A stretch of 64,000 nucleotides of DNA from CAYGYG01 sp964354155. Its GTDB lineage: Bacteria; Hydrothermota; Tepidihabitantia; SM23-42; CAYGYG01. How positions within the stretch are numbered: position 1 is the stretch's first letter; every line of letters begins with the position of its first letter. Below, one piece after another: positions 59,627 to 64,000 of the stretch. The DNA lies in contig CAYGYG010000005.1 of the NCBI GenBank assembly GCA_964354155.1, positions 72,428-136,427 of the forward strand, written 5' to 3'. The notes under the pieces are model-generated. The model did not search any database. It had not been told where the DNA came from and saw only the letters and a list, made by a program, of their open reading frames with translations. A program made the position numbers and the translations under genes.

Positions 59627-60379
59627 TTGAGCCGATTCTGTGATCTGGGTCCGCGCGTCCCCGGGTCGGCCGCCCATCGCCAAGCCCGTGACTACATTGT
59701 CAATTACCTGGGCGAGGCCAGGGTCGATTCCTTCGTCCACGGCGGAACCAAGTTCTACAATATCGTTGCCGGGTTCAACCCCGGCGGGGCGCGGCGCATC
59801 GGGTTTGCCACGCACTGGGATTCCCGTCCCACCGCCGACCTGGAGAAGGATTTGAGGAAACGGACGCGGCCGATTCTGGGCGCCAACGACGGCGGCTCGG
59901 GTGTGGCGGTCTTGCTGGCGCTGGCCGACTCGCTCAAGAAACGGGCACCGCGGCTGGCGGTCGATCTGATCTTCTTTGATGGCGAGGACTTCGGGCCGGA
60001 ACCGATGCTCCTAGGCTCCAAAGAATTCGCCCGAAAGTGTGATCGCAGCTATGAGTTCGTCATCCTGATCGACATGGTTGGCGACAAAGACTTAACGTTG
60101 TTCCGTGAAGGGTATTCCAACCGCTTCTTCCCGGATTTAGTCGATTCGGTCTGGAAAATCGGACGGCGGCTCAACCCGAAGGTTTTCCGCGATGAGGTCA
60201 GATACCAGGTGGTGGATGACCACCTGTCGTTGATCGAGCGGGGTATCAGGGCGATCGATATCATTGATTTCGACTACAAACACTGGCATACACTCCAGGA
60301 TACGCCGGACAAGTGTTCGGAGGCCAGCATGAATCTGGTCCTCAAGCTCCTGCTGCAGCTGAGTTATGAGCAATACTGA
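59627..60379 (+). CDS. M28-family peptidase / glutaminyl-peptide cyclotransferase-like protein
   Basis: The frame gives 250 residues from TTG 59627. The zinc-site segments ATHWDSRP, GANDGGSGVAVLLALA, FFDGEDFG and KHWHTLQDTPDKCS follow the glutaminyl cyclase branch of M28, which converts N-terminal Gln to pyroglutamate. The frame stays open upstream and encodes a hydrophobic signal-like stretch LLGIIPLLIIGQTA before the TTG. The real start is therefore probably inside the end of sprA, but no standard start codon is visible there. Type IX cargo in Bacteroidota often has pyroglutamate N-termini, so co-location with sprA is meaningful. It overlaps the next gene by 14 bases. Confidence 0.82.
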   Translation: MSRFCDLGPRVPGSAAHRQARDYIVNYLGEARVDSFVHGGTKFYNIVAGFNPGGARRIGFATHWDSRPTADLEKDLRKRTRPILGANDGGSGVAVLLALADSLKKRAPRLAVDLIFFDGEDFGPEPMLLGSKEFARKCDRSYEFVILIDMVGDKDLTLFREGYSNRFFPDLVDSVWKIGRRLNPKVFRDEVRYQVVDDHLSLIERGIRAIDIIDFDYKHWHTLQDTPDKCSEASMNLVLKLLLQLSYEQY

Positions 60380-60698
60380 GAAGAAGATTGTCGCCTTCCT
60401 GATCGCCGCCTTCATTATCGGCAACATCGTCCTTTTCATAAAACGGGAGCGGATCAAGCGGCAGTACGGCCGGCTGACGATTGAGGAAATCGTGAGCCGC
60501 GTTGACATCAACCAGGCAACCGCGGAGGAGCTGGAAGGACTGCCGGGCATCGGCCCGGTGCTGGCGTCCCGTATTGTCGAGCACCGCCAGAAGTACGGCG
60601 ATTTCCGCCGTGCCGAGGACCTCCTCAAGATCGACGGCATGAGCAAAAAGGTTGTCGGACGGCTTGAAGACATGGTCAGCTTCGAATCCCGGCCTTGA
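60366..60698 (+). CDS. Helix-hairpin-helix (ComEA-like) protein, membrane-anchored
   Basis: A 110-residue protein with one N-terminal membrane helix (about residues 7-23, IVAFLIAAFIIGNIVLF) and a ComEA-type double helix-hairpin-helix: VDINQATAEELEGLPGIGPVLASRIVEHR then DLLKIDGMSKKVVGRLEDM. ComEA binds DNA for uptake during transformation, in concert with type IV pili such as the PilT-driven ones at the window start. A simpler DNA-binding role is possible. It overlaps the preceding gene by 14 bases and truD by 4 (TTGA). Confidence 0.88.
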   Translation: MSNTEKKIVAFLIAAFIIGNIVLFIKRERIKRQYGRLTIEEIVSRVDINQATAEELEGLPGIGPVLASRIVEHRQKYGDFRRAEDLLKIDGMSKKVVGRLEDMVSFESRP

Positions 60699-61858
60699 GA
60701 ATCAAATACCGCATCGAGGATTTCGTCGTCCACGAGGAGTTGAAGAAGGTTGAGCCAGGCGAACACTATCTATACCTGATCCGGAAGGCCGATATCACAA
60801 CGTGGGACGTGCAACGTCTCATTGCCCGCCACTTTCGGGTCGCTCCGCGCCTGCTGTCTTTCTGCGGCCTCAAGGATCGTAATGCTATTGCCTTCCAATA
60901 TATGTCATCGCCGCGGCGTCTGGCAGAACAGCACCGCGTGAAGAAATTCGAGCTCGAACTTGTCGGCCGAATCGACCATGCGCTCGGGGCCGGCGACCTG
61001 CTCGCAAATCACTTCGAAATCATGATTCGCGACCTTAAGCGGCCGAGCATCGAGCGTTTCCTTGAGAGTATCGATGAGGTCAAGGCGGCCGGTCTGGCCA
61101 ACTATTTTGATGAGCAGAGGTTTGAGTCGCGATTAGGGGCCGACGATTTCGTGGCCCGGCGGCTCATGCTGGGGCAGTATGAAGGCGCTCTCCGACTGCT
61201 CATCGCCCAGCCGCTCAAGCTTGACTCCTCCGAGTTGAAGCAATTCAAGCGCCTGGCCGTCGAGTGCTGGGGCGAGTGGCGTACGCTGGGCCGGCTGGCG
61301 CCGAAAAAATATCAAGCCCTGTTCCGCCAGCTGGAAAGAGCACCGGATGCGGTCGGCCGGGCCTTGAACTTTTTTGAGCATGACTATCTCGAATTTCTCA
61401 TCAGCGCGTTTCAATCTTTTCTCTGGAACGAAGTCGCCCAGCGGTTCCTGCGTAGAGTCGCCCCGGACGGCTTCGAGTTCGGCTATTTCCTGGGCCGATT
61501 CTATTTCTATCACCGCATCGAGGGGTGCTATTTCGACTACCAAATACCGGTACTCAACCACCAGACCGTGATTGAAGATCGGGACCTGGTCCCAATCTAC
61601 GAGCAGGTTCTGGAGGAGATGAATCTGTCTCAGGGTATGCTCAAAATCAAGTTTCCGGAGCGCATCCGGGTGAAGAGCTTCAACCGACCTTTGGTGGCGC
61701 GTCCGGTTTTTGACAAAGTAGCGGTAATCGATGACGCGTACTTCCGGGGGCAGGCGGCCCTGGCTTTGAATTTCAGCCTGGGTTCGGGCAGCTACGCAAC
61801 CCTGCTCATCAAGCGCCTGGTCGGTCCGAAACAGCCGAACCGGAACGAGAGTACCTAA
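60695..61858 (+). CDS. truD: tRNA pseudouridine synthase D family protein
   Basis: A 387-residue TruD-type synthase, which makes pseudouridine 13 in tRNA. The catalytic-Asp motif is FCGLKDRNAIAFQYMS (family GxKDxxAxTxQ). The insert domain follows, then NYFDEQRFESRL (family NYFGxQRFG) and the C-terminal sequence LNFSLGSGSYATLLIKRL. The TruD consensus FG is altered in several positions, so it is a divergent member. The start is a TTG at 60695 overlapping the HhH stop as TTGA. It is the last gene of the folD-truD block; no hairpin terminator follows. Confidence 0.9.
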   Translation: MRIKYRIEDFVVHEELKKVEPGEHYLYLIRKADITTWDVQRLIARHFRVAPRLLSFCGLKDRNAIAFQYMSSPRRLAEQHRVKKFELELVGRIDHALGAGDLLANHFEIMIRDLKRPSIERFLESIDEVKAAGLANYFDEQRFESRLGADDFVARRLMLGQYEGALRLLIAQPLKLDSSELKQFKRLAVECWGEWRTLGRLAPKKYQALFRQLERAPDAVGRALNFFEHDYLEFLISAFQSFLWNEVAQRFLRRVAPDGFEFGYFLGRFYFYHRIEGCYFDYQIPVLNHQTVIEDRDLVPIYEQVLEEMNLSQGMLKIKFPERIRVKSFNRPLVARPVFDKVAVIDDAYFRGQAALALNFSLGSGSYATLLIKRLVGPKQPNRNEST

Positions 61859-61904
61859 TACAGCGTCTGAAGCCTCGGGACCGCGGAAATCCTGAAGACG
61901 TTAT

Positions 61905-62351
61905 GTGCTGACCTTTCGAATATCTGCGACGTTAGTTAGGGAAAGAAGCTCCCGCTATCCCCCGCAAGTATCTCTTGACAATCAGGACAGGTCGAGCGAA
62001 ATATCGGCGATCAGCGGTGACGTCGGCATCAAGGAGCGCACCATTACCGCGCCGGGTGGAGCTTCACTGAACATCTATCCCAATCCGGCCCGCAGGTTTC
62101 TTGCCGTCAACACTGATTTCCCGGTACAATCCATCAGAATCTATGACGTTTGCGGCAAGCTGGTGAAAGAAAGAAGAAAGGAGGGCTTTGTAGGTGAGAT
62201 AAGGGTCTCACTCAAAGGAATGAGCGCCGGCGTCTATTTTGTGAAAGCGAAGGCGGATAAGAAGTTATTTATTGCGAAAACCGTCGTAAGCAAATGGTCT
62301 CGCATAGAGAAACGGTCAGCCCTGGCGGGCAGGTCGACACATTTTGCATAG
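61905..62351 (+). pseudogene. Remnant of a secreted protein: type IX sorting domain with extended frame
   Basis: The 148-residue frame has a clear PorSS type A sorting domain at about residues 55-127: SLNIYPNPARRFLAV, IRIYDVCGKLVKE, MSAGVYFVKAKADKKLFIAKTVV. No signal peptide or functional domain precedes it, and its start lies in unrelated sequence. The frame continues 20 residues past the usual end (WSRIEKRSALAGRSTHFA), as if the original stop was lost. Together this indicates the decayed 3' end of a cargo gene. The rest of 61859-62444 holds nothing else I can recognise. Confidence 0.6.
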
Positions 62352-62444
62352 TAAGCGCATCGTGCAAATATGAAAAACGTGCGGTTTTGACTGAAACATA
62401 ACACCCAGCTCCACAAGCGCCAACCGCTCGATCCCGCTTGATGC

Positions 62445-64000
62445 CTAATGCTCTCTAACGATTTTTCTGACGGCGATTCGGTCGTGGCTTCTCAGAACAC
62501 AGAAGTAAACGCCCGAGGGCACCACGTGGCCATCGTTGTCTCTACCGTTCCATTCTACAGAGGTCTCGGCCCTGACCGCGGCCAGCGATCTTATAAGATT
62601 TCCCCTAGCATCGTAGACTTTCAAGACAATTCGTCCGCTCTCAAGGGGCAGACCGCTAATCACACACCGTCTTCTAAAAGGATTCGGAAATACACGCAAC
62701 CCACCTCTTGTCGTAACCAGTGCGACTGGGGTTTCCCGTATTTCACTCGGCGTGAAGAATTTGCCCCACGTTCGGAAAACAGACACGGGCCGACCGTTGA
62801 TCGAATCGGTGAAACAGCCGAACGTAACCAACACCTGGCCGCCTGGCCCCACCGCAAGCCTGGGTATCACTTGTCTACCCGGCATGTTTGTCAATCGGAA
62901 CGAGTCGATGACTGTTCCGCCTTCATCTACCATGGCCCCGCCTATCGCCGCGTAACCATACCGCCGATCGGTCCATGCGACAAGGAAGTTCTGACCATCA
63001 TAAACAACCGTGGGATATTCCTGATCGGCGGGCGCAACCGTAATCGCAATCCCCGCAGTGTCGAGGACTATGCCTGACTTGGTCACTCGCGAGCCGTAGA
63101 TGTCCCAGTTGCCCCCGTTCCGTCCATCCTCCCACACCACCAGGTAGTTGGATGCGCCGACGGCGACTGCAGGACACCACTGACTGAAAACCCGTCTGAC
63201 GATGGCGATGCCGGCGGTGTCTATGACGACTCCTGCCGGGCTGACTCTTGCTCCATAGATGTCCTGTGGGCCCGCCCGCTCGTCTTCCCAGACAATGAAG
63301 TAGTTGCTGCTGTCAAAACACCCCGCCGGCCTCCATTTCTCCCCGGTGCCGCTCGAAATGGTGATAGCAGTAGTGTCGATAATCACCCCAGACCGGCTCA
63401 CGCGTGCGCCGTATATGGCCTGGGAATCACTCTCCCATGTTATAAGGTAATTTGTTCCGTCAAACGTGACGTCTGGATGCGCAAATATGCTCCCCCGGTT
63501 TGATACGATCACGCCCTGGGTGTCAAGTACAACCCCAGCGCGCGTTATCCGGGCACCGACGATGTCGATGCGCGATGGATTGACCGAGTCACGCCAGACC
63601 GCGAAGTAGTTCGTCCCATCAAAGGCCACGTCCGGTGCAATCTGAAGGTCTGCCCGGGAGATAACCCTGATACCCATTGGGTCAACAATAGCCCCCGTTT
63701 GACTGACCCGCGCGCCATACACGTCAAAGGATTTCCCAGTGCGGTTGTCCGGCCAGACGACCAAGTAGTTCGTCCCGTCAAAGGCCGACGAATGGCTGTC
63801 ATGCCGGTAAGTTACAGTGGAGATAGGCCGACCCGATGAGTCGGGCAGACCCCCAGATGGTGTGACTCGGCCACCGTATATGTCAAGATCCTGGGGTAGC
63901 CCGCTCCGATTGTCGGCCCAAGTAACAAGATAGCTTGAACCACCAAACGCCACGGCTGGACACCTCTGTGTATCGGCAAGATCCGCCAGGGCAATCCCCG
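62445..64000 (-). CDS. Secreted repeat protein with C-terminal sorting domain, N-terminus beyond window
   Basis: The minus-strand frame is open to the window edge (about 517 residues visible). It is built of ~50-residue repeats of the form NYLVVWxDxRxGxxDIYGARVSxxGxVxDxxGIxI, at least seven copies, which probably make a beta-propeller. The C-terminal ~95 residues form a FlgD-like/T9SS type A sorting domain: LRVFPNPFRRRCVISG, LKVYDARGNLIRSL, VEWNGRDNDGHVVPSGVYFCVLRS. It is thus predicted cargo of the SprA-type translocon, surface-exposed, function unknown. The GTG at 63953 is an internal Val, not the start. It converges on the sorting-domain remnant at 61905. Confidence 0.88.
   Translation of the reverse strand, partial: GIALADLADTQRCPAVAFGGSSYLVTWADNRSGLPQDLDIYGGRVTPSGGLPDSSGRPISTVTYRHDSHSSAFDGTNYLVVWPDNRTGKSFDVYGARVSQTGAIVDPMGIRVISRADLQIAPDVAFDGTNYFAVWRDSVNPSRIDIVGARITRAGVVLDTQGVIVSNRGSIFAHPDVTFDGTNYLITWESDSQAIYGARVSRSGVIIDTTAITISSGTGEKWRPAGCFDSSNYFIVWEDERAGPQDIYGARVSPAGVVIDTAGIAIVRRVFSQWCPAVAVGASNYLVVWEDGRNGGNWDIYGSRVTKSGIVLDTAGIAITVAPADQEYPTVVYDGQNFLVAWTDRRYGYAAIGGAMVDEGGTVIDSFRLTNMPGRQVIPRLAVGPGGQVLVTFGCFTDSINGRPVSVFRTWGKFFTPSEIRETPVALVTTRGGLRVFPNPFRRRCVISGLPLESGRIVLKVYDARGNLIRSLAAVRAETSVEWNGRDNDGHVVPSGVYFCVLRSHDRIAVRKIVREH

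Overview
The window looks like a chromosomal segment of an uncultivated Gram-negative bacterium, moderately GC-rich, with a type IX-like secretion system. A SprA/Sov-like translocon gene, secreted peptidases with PNP-type C-terminal sorting domains, LolCD lipoprotein export and several lipoproteins indicate an outer membrane. McsA/McsB and leaderless promoters make a typical Bacteroidota less likely. A candidate phylum such as WOR-3/Stahlbacteria or a relative is my best guess, an inference from gene content only. I see no rRNA, tRNA, CRISPR array or intact insertion sequence.

Layout. 1-2485 (minus): two tandem PilT-type ATPases (the second cut by the window edge) and a secreted protein. 2559-7580 (plus): a sorting-domain remnant, then metG, tatD, rsmA and a DUF362-ferredoxin protein. 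7637-13913 (minus): enoyl-CoA hydratase, a giant adenylate cyclase/AAA/TPR regulator, biotin carboxylase and biotin carrier in one operon. 14027-21903 (plus): an intergenic repeat, then the compact chain lysS-lolC-lolD-mcsA-mcsB-mutL, then miaA. 22108-34131 (plus): an RHS polymorphic-toxin island with one full-length secreted RHS protein and three orphan core-plus-tip cassettes, each followed by a candidate immunity gene. 34444-36532: a small basic protein, a phosphoribosyltransferase-like protein and panB. 36538-39932 (minus): DUF362 protein, a UbiA-family phosphoribosyltransferase and a TldE/PmbA-like protein. 40093-43559 (plus): a hypothetical protein, rsmI, a CDP-alcohol phosphatidyltransferase and hflX. 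43566-50540: two paralogous secreted M28 peptidases on the minus strand, bracketing a plus-strand acylphosphatase/biotin carboxylase/biotin carrier operon, plus an isochorismatase-family hydrolase. 50579-61858 (plus): folD, polyprenyl synthase, dxs, sprA-like, M28/glutaminyl cyclase-like, HhH protein and truD. 61905-64000: a sorting-domain remnant and a partial repeat-rich secreted protein on the minus strand.

Expression signals are unusually readable. Promoters of the form TTGACN, a spacer of usually 16 nt, then TATAAT-like recur across the window. In front of several housekeeping genes (metG, lysS, the hydratase, the 40126 gene) the start codon lies where transcription should begin, which suggests leaderless mRNAs. 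Secreted-protein genes instead have short leaders with strong AAGGAGG sites.

The most notable accessory region is the RHS island. The first two toxin tips carry HExxH zinc-peptidase motifs and are followed by lipoprotein-like immunity candidates. The third is followed by a small soluble Imm32-like protein and the fourth by a four-helix membrane protein. The long 5' leader of the full-length gene contains a seven-copy pentanucleotide tract and a strong hairpin.
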